NCBI RefSeq assembly: GCF_013072695.1
Contig: NZ_LXUK01000001.1
Span: forward strand, 310,001 to 374,000
Length of the DNA stretch: 64,000 nucleotides
Direction: 5' to 3'
Source of the DNA: Acinetobacter sp. Ac_5812
Lineage (GTDB): Bacteria; Pseudomonadota; Gammaproteobacteria; Pseudomonadales; Moraxellaceae
In this document: positions 9,344 through 19,461 of the stretch, piece by piece
Position numbering within the stretch: the first letter of the stretch is position 1
How the letters are laid out: every line of letters begins with the position of its first letter
Made by a program: the position numbers and the translations under genes
Notes under the pieces: model-generated
Told to the model about the DNA's origin: nothing
The model's input: only the letters and a program-made list of their open reading frames with translations
Databases searched by the model: none

Positions 9344-9754
9344 GCGTCTTTTCTCACACTATTTTTTCACTTAATCCGCTATTTTAACATAACTGTTTTA
9401 GTCGACACAGCCATGTCATTTTGAATACATTTATTTATTAAAATGGATTTTTTAAATTACTTAATTTTATGCCTGAAATGTTTAGTTAGATTTCTCCGAC
9501 CCTAGTTTTTGTATAAAAATTAGACCAATTACACTAAAACACACAATCTCTCCTAAGTTTTAATAAATCAAAACATTGATTTTTTATTAAATAATATCAA
9601 TCAGATAAAATGTCAAAATTACAAGTCAATTACATTCGTACTGTTCGATTACCTTATCAAGATTGACGATATTGAAAATTACTCTAGACTCAAGTTGTAA
9701 CAAAACATGTATCAGTGTTTAACACTTGGTTTAAATCTTAATGAGGAAACAACC
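9344..9754. other. AT-rich spacer between prfB and first porin
   Basis: A 411-nt gap. I find no gene. It holds the prfB 5' region at the left and the porin promoter at the right end (9663-9690). The long AT-rich middle has no clear hairpin, repeat or ORF with a ribosome site. Confidence 0.6.
9663..9712 (+). promoter_or_regulatory. porin promoter, copy 1
   Basis: TTGACG (9663-9668), 16-nt spacer, TAGACT (9685-9690), then a leader beginning GTAACAAAACATGTAT (9697-9712). The same layout recurs before the second porin, which supports it as a functional sigma-70 promoter. Confidence 0.65.
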
Positions 9755-10567
9755 ATGAAAAAATTAGCAATTGCATCAGCACTTTTATCTGCCATCGCAG
9801 TAACAGGCACTGCTCATGCTTATCAAGCTGAGGTAGGTGGTTCTTATACCTATAAAGACCAAGATCGTTTTGGTGACAATGATCGTTTCAGCGTAGACGG
9901 CAAATATTACTTTAATCCAGTACAAACACGTAATGCACCTCTTGCAGAAGCAGCGTTCCTTGACCGTGCGAGCAATGTAAAAGCACAATACGCTCATGAA
10001 AAAGATGATGCATTCAAAAACAATCAATATGGCGCAGGTATTGAATACTTTGTTCCAAACAGCGATTTCTATTTAAGCGGCAATATTGGCCGTGAAGAAA
10101 TCAAACCGAATTCTAAATATGCAACTGACGAAGACAAATTAAAAATCAACCATTATTCAGCAGAAGTTGGTTACTTACCAGCACCAGGTTTATTGGTTGC
10201 TGCGGGTGCAAAAACGGTTGATGTGAAAGATGGCGACCGTGAAACTAGTCCAACACTTCGTGCCAAGTATGTAACTAAAATGGGTCAAAATGACGTAAAT
10301 TTAGAAGCATATACTGCTTTTGGTGACAACAAAGAAGTGAAGTTAAAAGGTGATTACTTCATCGACAAAACTTTAAGCGTTGGTGTGGATTATCAAAAAC
10401 TTAAGTATGACGACACAATCGTTAACTCAAATGAATGGGGTATTTCTGCGAAGAAATTCTTCAATCAACAAGTGAGCTTGGAAGGTCGTGTAGGTTTCGG
10501 TAACGATAAATCATATATTGATAATGACTACACTTCATTCGGTCTTCGTGGTGCATACCGCTTCTAA
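9755..10567 (+). CDS. Omp33-36-like outer-membrane porin, copy 1
   Basis: A 270-residue predicted outer-membrane beta-barrel. The start is ATG 9755 (MKKLAIASALLSA), preceded by GAGGAAACAACC; an in-frame ATG at 9707 lies in the leader and is ignored. The signal peptide ends at AHA, giving a mature protein that starts YQAEVGG. It has alternating amphipathic strands and the terminal aromatic residue (YRF) needed for barrel assembly. The block YYFNPVQTRNAPLAEAAFLD is shared nearly unchanged with the neighbouring paralogue. From memory, it resembles the PLAEAAFL block of the Acinetobacter Omp33-36 porin family. Substrate unknown. Confidence 0.85.
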   Translation: MKKLAIASALLSAIAVTGTAHAYQAEVGGSYTYKDQDRFGDNDRFSVDGKYYFNPVQTRNAPLAEAAFLDRASNVKAQYAHEKDDAFKNNQYGAGIEYFVPNSDFYLSGNIGREEIKPNSKYATDEDKLKINHYSAEVGYLPAPGLLVAAGAKTVDVKDGDRETSPTLRAKYVTKMGQNDVNLEAYTAFGDNKEVKLKGDYFIDKTLSVGVDYQKLKYDDTIVNSNEWGISAKKFFNQQVSLEGRVGFGNDKSYIDNDYTSFGLRGAYRF

Positions 10568-10595
10568 GACTTGAATAGCAATTTTTAATATCGGA

Positions 10596-10626
10596 AACGC
10601 CCTGAATCATTCAGGGCGTTTTTTAT
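10596..10626 (+). terminator. intrinsic terminator of first porin
   Basis: AACGCCCTGA (10596-10605) and TCAGGGCGTT (10611-10620) form a perfect 10-bp stem with a 5-nt loop, followed by TTTTTTA. Confidence 0.9.
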
Positions 10627-10628
10627 TG

Positions 10629-10638
10629 CCCCCCCCCC
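10629..10638. repeat. poly-C tract of 10 between the porins
   Basis: Ten consecutive C residues lie just after the first porin's terminator and about 65 nt upstream of the second porin's -35. Homopolymers of this length slip during replication. Confidence 0.8.
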
Positions 10639-10703
10639 GTTTTCTTATCATTTTCAGTCCTCCCCCTTTTGATTTTTTCCCAGCTTAATCCTGTATTTAA
10701 GAA

Positions 10704-10754
10704 TTGACGCTTAGCTATTTTTGAATACACTACTCCGTGTAACAAAATATGTAT
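10704..10754 (+). promoter_or_regulatory. porin promoter, copy 2
   Basis: TTGACG (10704-10709), 16-nt spacer, TACACT (10726-10731), then GTAACAAAATATGTAT (10739-10754). It matches copy 1 in boxes, spacing and leader, so promoter and gene were duplicated together or kept under common selection. Confidence 0.65.
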
Positions 10755-10778
10755 GATTTTTAATCGGGGGAAATTCGA

Positions 10779-11636
10779 ATGAAAAAACTAAGTCTTCTTG
10801 CAACACTGATAAGTGCTTGCTTTGCCATCAATGCCCATGCTTATCAAACCGAAGCCAACGGTGCATATGAACATATCAACATGGATGATGGGAAAGGCAA
10901 CAGCGCAGTCATCAGCGGGAAATATTATTTTAACCCTGTGCAAACCCGTAATGCACCTTTAGCAGAAGCTGCTTTCTTAGATAAAGCATCGAATATCGGT
11001 GGCGGCTATGCCTATAGCAAACTGAAAGATGACGAAGATTTCGGTGACTTACAATTCAATATTATCGGCCTTCAAGGTGAGTTCTACGTCCCTAACTCAC
11101 AATTTTATCTTTCTGGTGCCTTACATCGCACCAATGTCAAAGCAACAATTAATGGTTTAGGCTCTCATTCCGAAAATGGCGATGGCTATAGTCTTGAAGC
11201 AGGTTTCTTACCCATCAATGGATTACTCCTTGCAATGGGTGTTGCAGATTTATCTGATAGCCTAAATCCAGTTCAGGTTGCTCAATACGGCTTTACCAAT
11301 ACGCTTTCAAACGCTGCAATTGTGTCTGGCGAGAATGACGATACCGCCGTTTCTTTACGTGCAAAATATGTTTCACAGATTGGCGGTTACTATACCAATT
11401 TTGAAGCACTGAGTTATATTGGAGACGAAACGACCTATCGCCTAGGTGCTGATCTTTATCTTGATCCAACACTCAGTGTCGGTATCTCATTTGCAGATTC
11501 TACCGCTGATGATTCAGACAGTGTTTTCAATCTTCACGCACAAAAATTCTTTACGCCACAATTTGCTTTAGGCGTCGGTTATACCACAACAGATGGTGTT
11601 GATTCTTATGGTTTCAACGGTACTGTCCGCTTCTAA
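10779..11636 (+). CDS. Omp33-36-like outer-membrane porin, copy 2
   Basis: A 285-residue paralogue of the preceding gene. The signal peptide MKKLSLLATLISACFAINAHA is followed by mature YQTEANGAYEH. It shares the block YYFNPVQTRNAPLAEAAFLD with copy 1 but diverges over most of the barrel, with longer acidic loops (for example DDSDS near the C-terminus) and a terminal VRF. The start is ATG 10779 behind a GGGGG-rich ribosome site. The two copies have separate promoters and terminators, so they are likely expressed independently. The acidic loops suggest a different solute preference, but that is guesswork. Confidence 0.85.
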   Translation: MKKLSLLATLISACFAINAHAYQTEANGAYEHINMDDGKGNSAVISGKYYFNPVQTRNAPLAEAAFLDKASNIGGGYAYSKLKDDEDFGDLQFNIIGLQGEFYVPNSQFYLSGALHRTNVKATINGLGSHSENGDGYSLEAGFLPINGLLLAMGVADLSDSLNPVQVAQYGFTNTLSNAAIVSGENDDTAVSLRAKYVSQIGGYYTNFEALSYIGDETTYRLGADLYLDPTLSVGISFADSTADDSDSVFNLHAQKFFTPQFALGVGYTTTDGVDSYGFNGTVRF

Positions 11637-11655
11637 CCAATAGCATGTAATGATT

Positions 11656-11687
11656 AAAAAATCCGCTCATCAGAGCGGATTTTTTTA
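11656..11687. terminator. bidirectional terminator, porin 2 / recJ
   Basis: ATCCGCTC (11661-11668) pairs with GAGCGGAT (11673-11680) around a 4-nt loop. An A run on the left and T run on the right let it work on both strands between two convergent genes. Confidence 0.88.
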
Positions 11688-13385
11688 TTGTTTTAAATAG
11701 GAAATTTGCAATTGTAGACGGGTGTTACCATTAAAGACATTCCGCTCCAAGGTATAGACTAAATCCACATAGCCCAGCATGGGATTAAATTCAAAACGGT
11801 CCATCGCATTAAATGCAATTGCATCTATGGAATGAGACCCGACCGCCAATTTGAGTTTCAAATGTTGCTCTTTGAGCCAACGATAATCGATCACTTTGAA
11901 TCGCCCCTCAAATTGAGGCAGTGGAAACTTCTGCCCCCAGGGCCCAAGTTGTTCAATCCAATCCAAAGTCCCTAAATGTAAATCTGAATCGCCCAGCTCA
12001 CCATCCGTCCATAAGGTCGCCGTGAATAATTCATCATCCATTTCAGCAATCGCTTGGGTGAAAGCCGTTTTGAATGCATCAAAATTTTCTTTCTTCAGGG
12101 TTAAACCGGCGGCTGCAGCATGCCCGCCAAAATGACTGACCAAATGTGGATAGTGTTCTGCAACTTGCTCAATGGTATCGCGAATATGAATCCCATCAAT
12201 CGACCGTGCTGAACCTTTAATATGGATCCCATCTTCATCAGGCGCAAACACTAAACTTGGACGATGAAATTGCTCCTTTAAACGCCCAGCCACAATGCCA
12301 ATCACACCTTGGTGCCATTGTTGATCAAACATCACCAATGCTGCAGGTAAATGCTCTGTTTCCAACTGAATATGTTGCAAAGCACTTAGTGCTTGCTGCT
12401 TCATTTCAGTTTCAACTTGGCGGCGTTCGATATTGAGCTGATTCAACTGTTGTGCAATCGGATAAGCGGTTGCCATATCAGCCGCAAGTAAACACTCGAT
12501 TCCGATCCGCATACTTTCCATTCGACCTGCTGCATTGATTCGCGGGCCCACCACAAAGCCTAAATCTTGTGCACGTAAACTGGCTGCGTCACGTCCTGCA
12601 ATATCCAGTAAGGCTAAAATACCTGCACGACATTGATATTGCTGAATCCGCTTTAATCCGGCATCAATCAAAATACGATTGTTATAATCCAAACTGGCGA
12701 CATCGGCATAAGTCCCTAATGCGACCAAGTCGAGATATTGGGTCACTTTACTGCTGCTTTTGCCTTGCTGGCTGCGTGAACTGGCCAATTTCGCCAATAA
12801 ATAAAAAGCCACGCCTACCCCAGCCAAAGCCTTACTTGAAAACCCACAACCGAGTTGGTTCGGATTAACCACTGCCTCAGCACTCGGTGTTGGCTTGGTG
12901 GTTAAGTGGTGATCAGTAATGATCACCTGCATCCCTAACGCTTGGGCAGTATCTACACCCGCATGGCTCGATATACCATTATCCACGGTAATCAAAAGAT
13001 CTGGCTGATAGCTTTGCTTGGCCAATTCAGCAATCGCAGGCGTGAGCCCATAACCATACTTAAAACGATCAGGCACCAGATACTCAACCCTAGCACCCAT
13101 ATCTTGCAAGACAAGCACCATTAAAGCGGTACTGGTCGCACCATCGGCATCATAGTCCCCCACAATCACGATCTGTTTTTGCTGATCAATGGCTTGATCG
13201 ATCAACGCAACTGCCTCTGCCAAGCCTTTAAGCTCAGGGGAAAGCAAATGCTTGAGTTTCAGTTCCAGCTCTTGCTCAGATTGCACACCACGCCTTGCTA
13301 AAATTTCGGCAATAAAAGCAGGCACGCCCTGAAACTGTTCAGGGCGTGTCAGCAGTGGTCTTTTTTGAATTTGAATCTGGGTCAT
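11685..13385 (-). CDS. recJ: single-stranded-DNA 5'-3' exonuclease RecJ
   Basis: DHH-superfamily exonuclease of the RecF recombination pathway and mismatch/base-excision repair; it degrades single-stranded DNA 5' to 3'. At 566 residues it is of usual length. Motif I is DYDADGAT at residues 77-84, motif III is DHH at 158-160, and the DHHA1 part carries SHFGGHAAAAGLTL. A C-terminal OB-like domain follows. It starts directly after the pdxH stop with no gap, so the two are probably co-transcribed. Confidence 0.97.
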   Translation of the reverse strand: MTQIQIQKRPLLTRPEQFQGVPAFIAEILARRGVQSEQELELKLKHLLSPELKGLAEAVALIDQAIDQQKQIVIVGDYDADGATSTALMVLVLQDMGARVEYLVPDRFKYGYGLTPAIAELAKQSYQPDLLITVDNGISSHAGVDTAQALGMQVIITDHHLTTKPTPSAEAVVNPNQLGCGFSSKALAGVGVAFYLLAKLASSRSQQGKSSSKVTQYLDLVALGTYADVASLDYNNRILIDAGLKRIQQYQCRAGILALLDIAGRDAASLRAQDLGFVVGPRINAAGRMESMRIGIECLLAADMATAYPIAQQLNQLNIERRQVETEMKQQALSALQHIQLETEHLPAALVMFDQQWHQGVIGIVAGRLKEQFHRPSLVFAPDEDGIHIKGSARSIDGIHIRDTIEQVAEHYPHLVSHFGGHAAAAGLTLKKENFDAFKTAFTQAIAEMDDELFTATLWTDGELGDSDLHLGTLDWIEQLGPWGQKFPLPQFEGRFKVIDYRWLKEQHLKLKLAVGSHSIDAIAFNAMDRFEFNPMLGYVDLVYTLERNVFNGNTRLQLQISYLKQ

Positions 13386-14036
13386 TTATGGCATCAAACG
13401 TTGGATAGTCCAAAGACCATTTTGTTTTTCATAACTTAAACGATCATGTAAGCGATTTGGTCGCCCTTGCCAAAACTCATAATAATCTGCTTCTAAGCGA
13501 TAACCGCCCCAAAACTCAGGCTTATCCAGTTCATCTTGAACTTGACTTTGCAGCGCTTGAAAGCGTTGTTGTAATAACTCACGACTTTCAATCACCCCAC
13601 TTTGTGGGGTACTGATATGCGCAGCAATCTGACTGTCACGCGGGCGTTTATGGTAATAATCCGTCGATTCTTGTTCAGAAATCTTGATGACCTTGCCACC
13701 AATACGGATCTGACGCTCTAAACTTGGCCAGTAAAACAGCAGCTCAGCATACGGATTGTCAGCTAAGTCTAAACCCTTTTGGCTGTCATAATTGGTATAG
13801 AAATCATAACCTGCTTCTGTCGCACCACGTAATAATACGGTACGCACATGCGGACGCCCTTGAGCATTTGCCGTCGCTAATGACATCGCATAGGGTTCAT
13901 GTAAATTGGCAGCTAATGCATGATTAAACCAATTCAGAAACTGTAAATGCGGCTGTAGGCTAATCTGGGCTTCATGTAATTCACCCTGCTCATAGCTCAA
14001 ACGCAACTCACTCAGGTCTTTAATGACATCACTCAT
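13386..14036 (-). CDS. pdxH: pyridoxamine 5'-phosphate oxidase
   Basis: FMN enzyme that oxidises pyridoxamine or pyridoxine phosphate to pyridoxal 5'-phosphate, the last step of vitamin B6 synthesis and salvage. It has 216 residues. RTVLLRG and the FMN/PLP-binding FYTNYDSQKG segment are present, followed by LERQIRIGG and the C-terminal RPNRLHDRLSYE with WTIQRLMP at the very end, all diagnostic. It sits between glmM (12 nt upstream) and recJ (no gap) on the same strand, a compact three-gene run. Confidence 0.97.
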   Translation of the reverse strand: MSDVIKDLSELRLSYEQGELHEAQISLQPHLQFLNWFNHALAANLHEPYAMSLATANAQGRPHVRTVLLRGATEAGYDFYTNYDSQKGLDLADNPYAELLFYWPSLERQIRIGGKVIKISEQESTDYYHKRPRDSQIAAHISTPQSGVIESRELLQQRFQALQSQVQDELDKPEFWGGYRLEADYYEFWQGRPNRLHDRLSYEKQNGLWTIQRLMP

Positions 14037-14048
14037 GATGGCTCCCCC

Positions 14049-15386
14049 TTAAGCAGCTTGGGCTTGAGCGCGTACTGCATCTGCTAAATGATTCGCCAAC
14101 GCCTCAACTTCTTGCTGCTGATCGCCTTCCACCATGACACGAATCACAGGTTCAGTACCTGACTTACGAATCAACAAACGGCCTCGACCTTTTAGTTGCT
14201 GTTCCGCTTTTTCAAATTCTGCAACCAAGGCTGGAATTGAATAGGGATCAATCATGTGTTGTAGACGAACATTGACCAGTACTTGCGGGAATAACACAAA
14301 ACCTTCAACCAACTCATGCAGTGCTTTGCCTTGTTCCACCATCACAGTGAGCACTTGTAACGCTGCAATGATCGCATCACCTGTCGTGCTCTTATCTAAA
14401 GTGAGAATATGACCTGAAGGCTCACCACCTGTGACCCAATTCTTTTCTTCAAGGGCTTGTAATACATAGCGGTCACCAACTTTAGCACGAACAAAGCCAA
14501 CCTTAGCTTGTTCTAGGGCCAACTCGAGTGCCATATTACTCATCACGGTGCCTACAACACCCGCTGGCTTATTCTTCGCCTGTGTTGCAAGAATATAGAG
14601 AATATGGTCACCATCAATCAATTGACCATTTTTATCCACCATGACCACACGATCAGCATCGCCATCGAAAGCAATACCGACATCGGCTTGATGTTCCAAC
14701 ACTGCTTTTTGTAATTGTTCTGGGTGGGTTGAGCCACAGTTTTCATTAATGTTTAAACCATCAGGTTCATTAAATAAAGGAATGACTTTAGCACCGAGCT
14801 CACGGAATACCGATGGGCCTACGCTATAGGCTGCACCATTGGCACAGTCCACTACGATTTTTAAATTACCTAAGTCAAAATGGTACGGGAAAGTCGATTT
14901 ACAGAATTCGATATAACGACCATTGGCATCTTTAACACGAACACTTTTACCCAAATTTGCAGTGTCTTCAATCACTAAATCTTTTTCGAGTTCCTGATTG
15001 ATTTCGTCTTGCAAAGTATCAGGTAACTTCTTACCTGCACTTGAGAAAAATTTAATGCCGTTATCAAAATAAGGGTTATGCGATGCTGAAATCACGATCC
15101 CAGCATGTGCGTGTAATGCACGGGTTAAATGTGCAATCGCAGGTGTTGGCAAAGGGCCTAACAAATGTACATATACACCTGCTGCATTCAAGCCTGCTTG
15201 TAGAGCGGCTTCTAAAATATAACCCGATAAACGCGTGTCTTTCCCCAGCACTACAATCGGTTTATTTTTAGGACTATTTCGTTTTAATACTTTTCCAGCG
15301 GCAAAGCCTAATTTTAATGCGAACTCTGGGGTAATTGGCAGTTGTCCAAATTTGCCACGAATTCCATCAGTACCAAAATAGCTCAT
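14049..15386 (-). CDS. glmM: phosphoglucosamine mutase
   Basis: Interconverts glucosamine-6-phosphate and glucosamine-1-phosphate for UDP-GlcNAc, feeding peptidoglycan and LPS synthesis. It has 445 residues. The phospho-serine loop is ISASHNP with Ser102 and the metal loop is FDGDADR. The sugar-binding GGEPSGH and phosphate-binding [12 protein letters not shown] complete the four-domain phosphohexomutase set. It begins [11 protein letters not shown] as in other GlmM proteins. It is first gene of the glmM-pdxH-recJ run. Confidence 0.97.
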   Translation of the reverse strand: MSYFGTDGIRGKFGQLPITPEFALKLGFAAGKVLKRNSPKNKPIVVLGKDTRLSGYILEAALQAGLNAAGVYVHLLGPLPTPAIAHLTRALHAHAGIVISASHNPYFDNGIKFFSSAGKKLPDTLQDEINQELEKDLVIEDTANLGKSVRVKDANGRYIEFCKSTFPYHFDLGNLKIVVDCANGAAYSVGPSVFRELGAKVIPLFNEPDGLNINENCGSTHPEQLQKAVLEHQADVGIAFDGDADRVVMVDKNGQLIDGDHILYILATQAKNKPAGVVGTVMSNMALELALEQAKVGFVRAKVGDRYVLQALEEKNWVTGGEPSGHILTLDKSTTGDAIIAALQVLTVMVEQGKALHELVEGFVLFPQVLVNVRLQHMIDPYSIPALVAEFEKAEQQLKGRGRLLIRKSGTEPVIRVMVEGDQQQEVEALANHLADAVRAQAQAA

Positions 15387-15463
15387 CTTTTACTCACTTT
15401 CTTATCTTTTATATGGTGTGGAACCATATCTTTCTTCATCTGATTCACTTTACACCAAAACGA

Positions 15464-15491
15464 AAAAACCGTCAGTGGACTGACGGTTTTT
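15464..15491 (-). terminator. terminator downstream of guaB
   Basis: AAAAACCGTCAG (15464-15475) pairs with CTGACGGTTTTT (15480-15491) across a 4-nt loop. It separates guaB from glmM and has T runs on either strand. Confidence 0.88.
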
Positions 15492-15513
15492 CTGTCAACA
15501 AAATTACCAAAAA

Positions 15514-17007
<1,494 letters not shown>

Positions 17008-17247
17008 CTATTATAAACAAATTTCGATGTGATTTTCATTTTCTATGATGAAAATAATTTGAATCGACGCTTGAATGACTTTTCACCTAATCGGTTTTAG
17101 TCTTAAACCCTAAAACCACAGTCCGTATCTTGGCTCTTCAATATGAGATTTTTCAATAACCTACATTCAAAACTCTAAAACTGACTAGTGGGATAACGAC
17201 TTTGCTATTCCACCAGCCATGAAACGTTATATTTCACTTATCATCGC

Positions 17248-18060
17248 TTAACTCATTTCAGTCGGTAAACTAAAAACATATTCATTCATCAAATCTACGC
17301 CACATTCCAGCGTTTCGATCCAGTCTAGAAATTGATTAATCATCTCTTTACCAACAAAAGCCGTACCATGTTGCGGCACAATCATGTCGATATCCATTTG
17401 GCGAACCATATTGACCCATAAACGAATCACCTTATTGGAACACATATAACGTTGATGAAAGCCTTTCATCTTTTTGATATGTGTTTCAAAATCTGTAATC
17501 AGTAGGCTTGCATCATCAACGATCGAAGCCCCCATATCCCCTGAAAATAGGATTTTGGCTGTTGGATCATAAAACTGGAAATTACCAACGGAATGCAGGA
17601 AATGTGCAGGCACTGCAACAAGCGTAGACTCACCTAAAGAAATAATTTGTCCCGTATCTGACAGTTCGATCAAACGTTCCTCCCAATTCCCCTTCATACG
17701 CTCACTCATAAAAGCAGAGTTAAGATGCGGTAAAAAACGTGCCCACAGCTTAGAGGCCACCACTTTGGCATCGGTATACACCAACCAACGCGGCATCGAG
17801 GTAATAATGTCAGGGTCTTGATGCGAGGCCATCACATAATCCAGATTTTTTAGTTTGGTGTAGCGATTGAGTTCCATAGTTAAAGGAACATAAGTGAGAT
17901 CACCACCCGGATCCAAAACCGCGGCACGCTCATGATCAATAATTAAAAATTGATTGGCCTGAATACCCTCACCTTTCACCAAACTGGTAAAACTAATGCA
18001 TTTATGTGTGCCATTATCAAATAATATTTGCGATGTTGTCCGCTCAAAACTCATAACCAC
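17248..18060 (-). CDS. MBL-fold protein resembling oxygen-binding di-iron (ODP) domains
   Basis: A 270-residue metallo-beta-lactamase fold protein. The first metal motif reads SHQDPD rather than the HxHxDH of hydrolases. Further ligands are suggested by VPAHFLHSVGNF, LFSGDMGAS and VPQHG. This pattern is closer to the diiron domain of flavodiiron proteins than to true lactamases, but no flavodoxin domain follows, so any redox partner would be separate. The track start MVMSFERTTS may be two residues long; MSFERTTS is equally likely. Function not known. Confidence 0.8.
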   Translation of the reverse strand: MVMSFERTTSQILFDNGTHKCISFTSLVKGEGIQANQFLIIDHERAAVLDPGGDLTYVPLTMELNRYTKLKNLDYVMASHQDPDIITSMPRWLVYTDAKVVASKLWARFLPHLNSAFMSERMKGNWEERLIELSDTGQIISLGESTLVAVPAHFLHSVGNFQFYDPTAKILFSGDMGASIVDDASLLITDFETHIKKMKGFHQRYMCSNKVIRLWVNMVRQMDIDMIVPQHGTAFVGKEMINQFLDWIETLECGVDLMNEYVFSLPTEMS

Positions 18061-18166
18061 CCCAGAAAAATTCTTTAAATATGAAATATTTTAATTCCAT
18101 AATAAAATAATGGGATTTAATTCATGTTTCAATCAGATATTTGACTTTTATCATAATTGATAAGAA

Positions 18167-18193
18167 AAAACCCATCTCTTCTAGATGGGTTTT
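18167..18193 (-). terminator. terminator of the GDT1-family gene
   Basis: AACCCATCT and AGATGGGTT (18183-18191) form the stem around a 5-nt loop, with flanking A and T runs, 24 nt beyond the stop codon. Confidence 0.8.
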
Positions 18194-18216
18194 GATGGAT
18201 TTGAGATTCAATCCGC

Positions 18217-18792
18217 TTAAAGGAAATAGTGTTGTACCAAAGCTGAAACACCAACGATCAAGAAAATCGCAGCACCAATTTTATGAATCAATGAAATCGG
18301 CAATTTATCAGCTAATTTATCACCAATAAACACGGCAGGCGCATTGGCAAGCATCATACCGAACGTAGTGCCCAACATCACCCAAAACACACTGTCGAAA
18401 CGTGCTGCTAAAGCGACGGTCGCAATCTGGGTTTTATCACCAATTTCAGCCAAGAAGAATAAGATGAAAGTGGCACCAAATACCCCAAACTTCTGCCATT
18501 TATTAATATTTTCAGTTTCATCACCTAGTTCATCTGGTATCAACATCCAGATTGCCATACCAATAAATCCAAGCGCCAAAATCCATAACAAAATTTCAGG
18601 ACTGAGTACGGTGGTAATCCATTGTCCCAAGACAGCAGAAATACCATGGTTAATTGTGGTGGCCAGTAAGATGGCAATTAGAATCGGAATCGGTTTACGG
18701 AAACGTGCTGCAAGCAAGAGAGCGAGTAATTGCGTTTTATCGCCCATCTCAGCGAGGGCAACAATGGAGGTGGAGATGAGAAATTCATACAT
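18217..18792 (-). CDS. TMEM165/GDT1 (UPF0016) family manganese exporter
   Basis: A 191-residue inner-membrane protein with about six helices in two homologous halves. Each half carries the family motif: EMGDKT at 15-20 and EIGDKT at 116-121, both followed by Q-x6-AARF. GDT1-family proteins transport Mn2+/Ca2+ against protons; bacterial members export Mn2+. The assignment is strengthened by a yybP-ykoY manganese riboswitch directly upstream, so expression should rise when Mn2+ is high. Single gene with its own terminator. Confidence 0.93.
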   Translation of the reverse strand: MYEFLISTSIVALAEMGDKTQLLALLLAARFRKPIPILIAILLATTINHGISAVLGQWITTVLSPEILLWILALGFIGMAIWMLIPDELGDETENINKWQKFGVFGATFILFFLAEIGDKTQIATVALAARFDSVFWVMLGTTFGMMLANAPAVFIGDKLADKLPISLIHKIGAAIFLIVGVSALVQHYFL

Positions 18793-18803
18793 AGTTGAAT
18801 GCT

Positions 18804-18845
18804 CTGGCTAGCAAAATATACCGATGACCTACCCCTCCTGCTAGC
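18804..18845 (-). promoter_or_regulatory. leader hairpin, possible riboswitch expression platform
   Basis: On the RNA, GGCTAGCA and TGCTAGCC form an 8-bp stem with a loop of about 26 nt that contains AGGAGGGG. It lies between the riboswitch aptamer and the ATG. The G-rich run is about 40 nt from the start codon and so is not the direct ribosome site; a switching role is inferred. Confidence 0.4.
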
Positions 18846-18873
18846 CAAAATCAAATAGATTGATGCAGAGTGG

Positions 18874-19014
18874 TAAATCAAAGGTCTTGCCAACAAAAGC
18901 ACAGCTGAGAAGCTGTTCTTGGTTCTTTGCTATGATGACCATGTTCAGTTGAACAATTATGTTGATCATCACCTCTTTACTTTGCGTAAAGAGCGGCTAC
19001 TCCCCAATGAAGTG
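18874..19014 (-). ncRNA. yybP-ykoY manganese riboswitch aptamer
   Basis: The minus-strand leader of the GDT1-family gene contains the two conserved internal segments of this class: GGGGAGUAGC (19005-18996) and GGCAAGACC (18891-18883). Between them are a perfect CTCTTTAC/GTAAAGAG hairpin, a TGATGA/TCATCA helix holding ATCAACATAA, a GTTCA/TGAAC hairpin and an ACAGCT/AGCTGT hairpin. The closing P1 helix has two U-U mismatches. Known members bind Mn2+ and turn on exporters such as the gene that follows. Confidence 0.87.
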
Positions 19015-19051
19015 AAACTATTCTATCAAACAATAAAATGCTTTTGAATGC

Positions 19052-19339
19052 TTATACCCAAAATTTTTGGTAACTCCAGATCAACACCCGTAAAAAACCA
19101 AGCAAAAAGGCCAAATAGGCACTTAAACCAAGAAATCCGAAACTGCCCCAACCGCTGGCTCCGCCTACATCTTGTGCTTGATATTCCATCGCCATCACAA
19201 CAGTCGCAAGCAGGACTTCAAGCCCCATGACCACATACATCACCCAATCCCATGGAAAGTGTAGAACGCTGACCCACAAGCCCATCGCCACAAAAACAAC
19301 CAGCAATAAAGGCAGCATCACCCGATAAATCACCAACAT
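19052..19339 (-). CDS. small hypothetical membrane protein
   Basis: A 95-residue hydrophobic protein beginning MLVIYRVMLPLLLVV. The ATG at 19339 is chosen because AGAGGGAGCAGGG lies directly before it; an in-frame TTG six codons upstream is less likely. Three or four membrane segments are visible, with a short polar Gly/Ser loop (DVGGASGWGS) before the last. I do not recognise a family. It lies between aceF and the manganese riboswitch, on the same strand, but its own transcript probably ends before the riboswitch promoter. Confidence 0.55.
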   Translation of the reverse strand: MLVIYRVMLPLLLVVFVAMGLWVSVLHFPWDWVMYVVMGLEVLLATVVMAMEYQAQDVGGASGWGSFGFLGLSAYLAFLLGFLRVLIWSYQKFWV

Positions 19340-19421
19340 CCCTGCTCCCTCTGGCAATGAAATTTTATTCTCAGCTCAACATAACATACATCTATTCATT
19401 TTTTGTTCAGCCTAAAAACAG

Positions 19422-19446
19422 AAAACCCCGCTTCTGCGAGGTTTTC
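19422..19446 (-). terminator. terminator of aceEF
   Basis: On the minus strand AAAACCTCGC pairs with GCGGGGTTTT around AGAA (one G-U pair), followed by T residues, just after the aceF stop. Confidence 0.8.
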
Positions 19447-19461
19447 CAAGCTCAAAAACAA

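Noticed and set aside
17248-18060. True metallo-beta-lactamase
   Set aside because: The HxHxDH motif is replaced by SHQDPD, there is no signal peptide, and the pattern fits di-iron ODP-type domains better.
18826-18840. AGGAGGGG in the riboswitch leader as the ribosome site of the exporter gene
   Set aside because: It is about 40 nt from the ATG and no start codon lies at proper distance.
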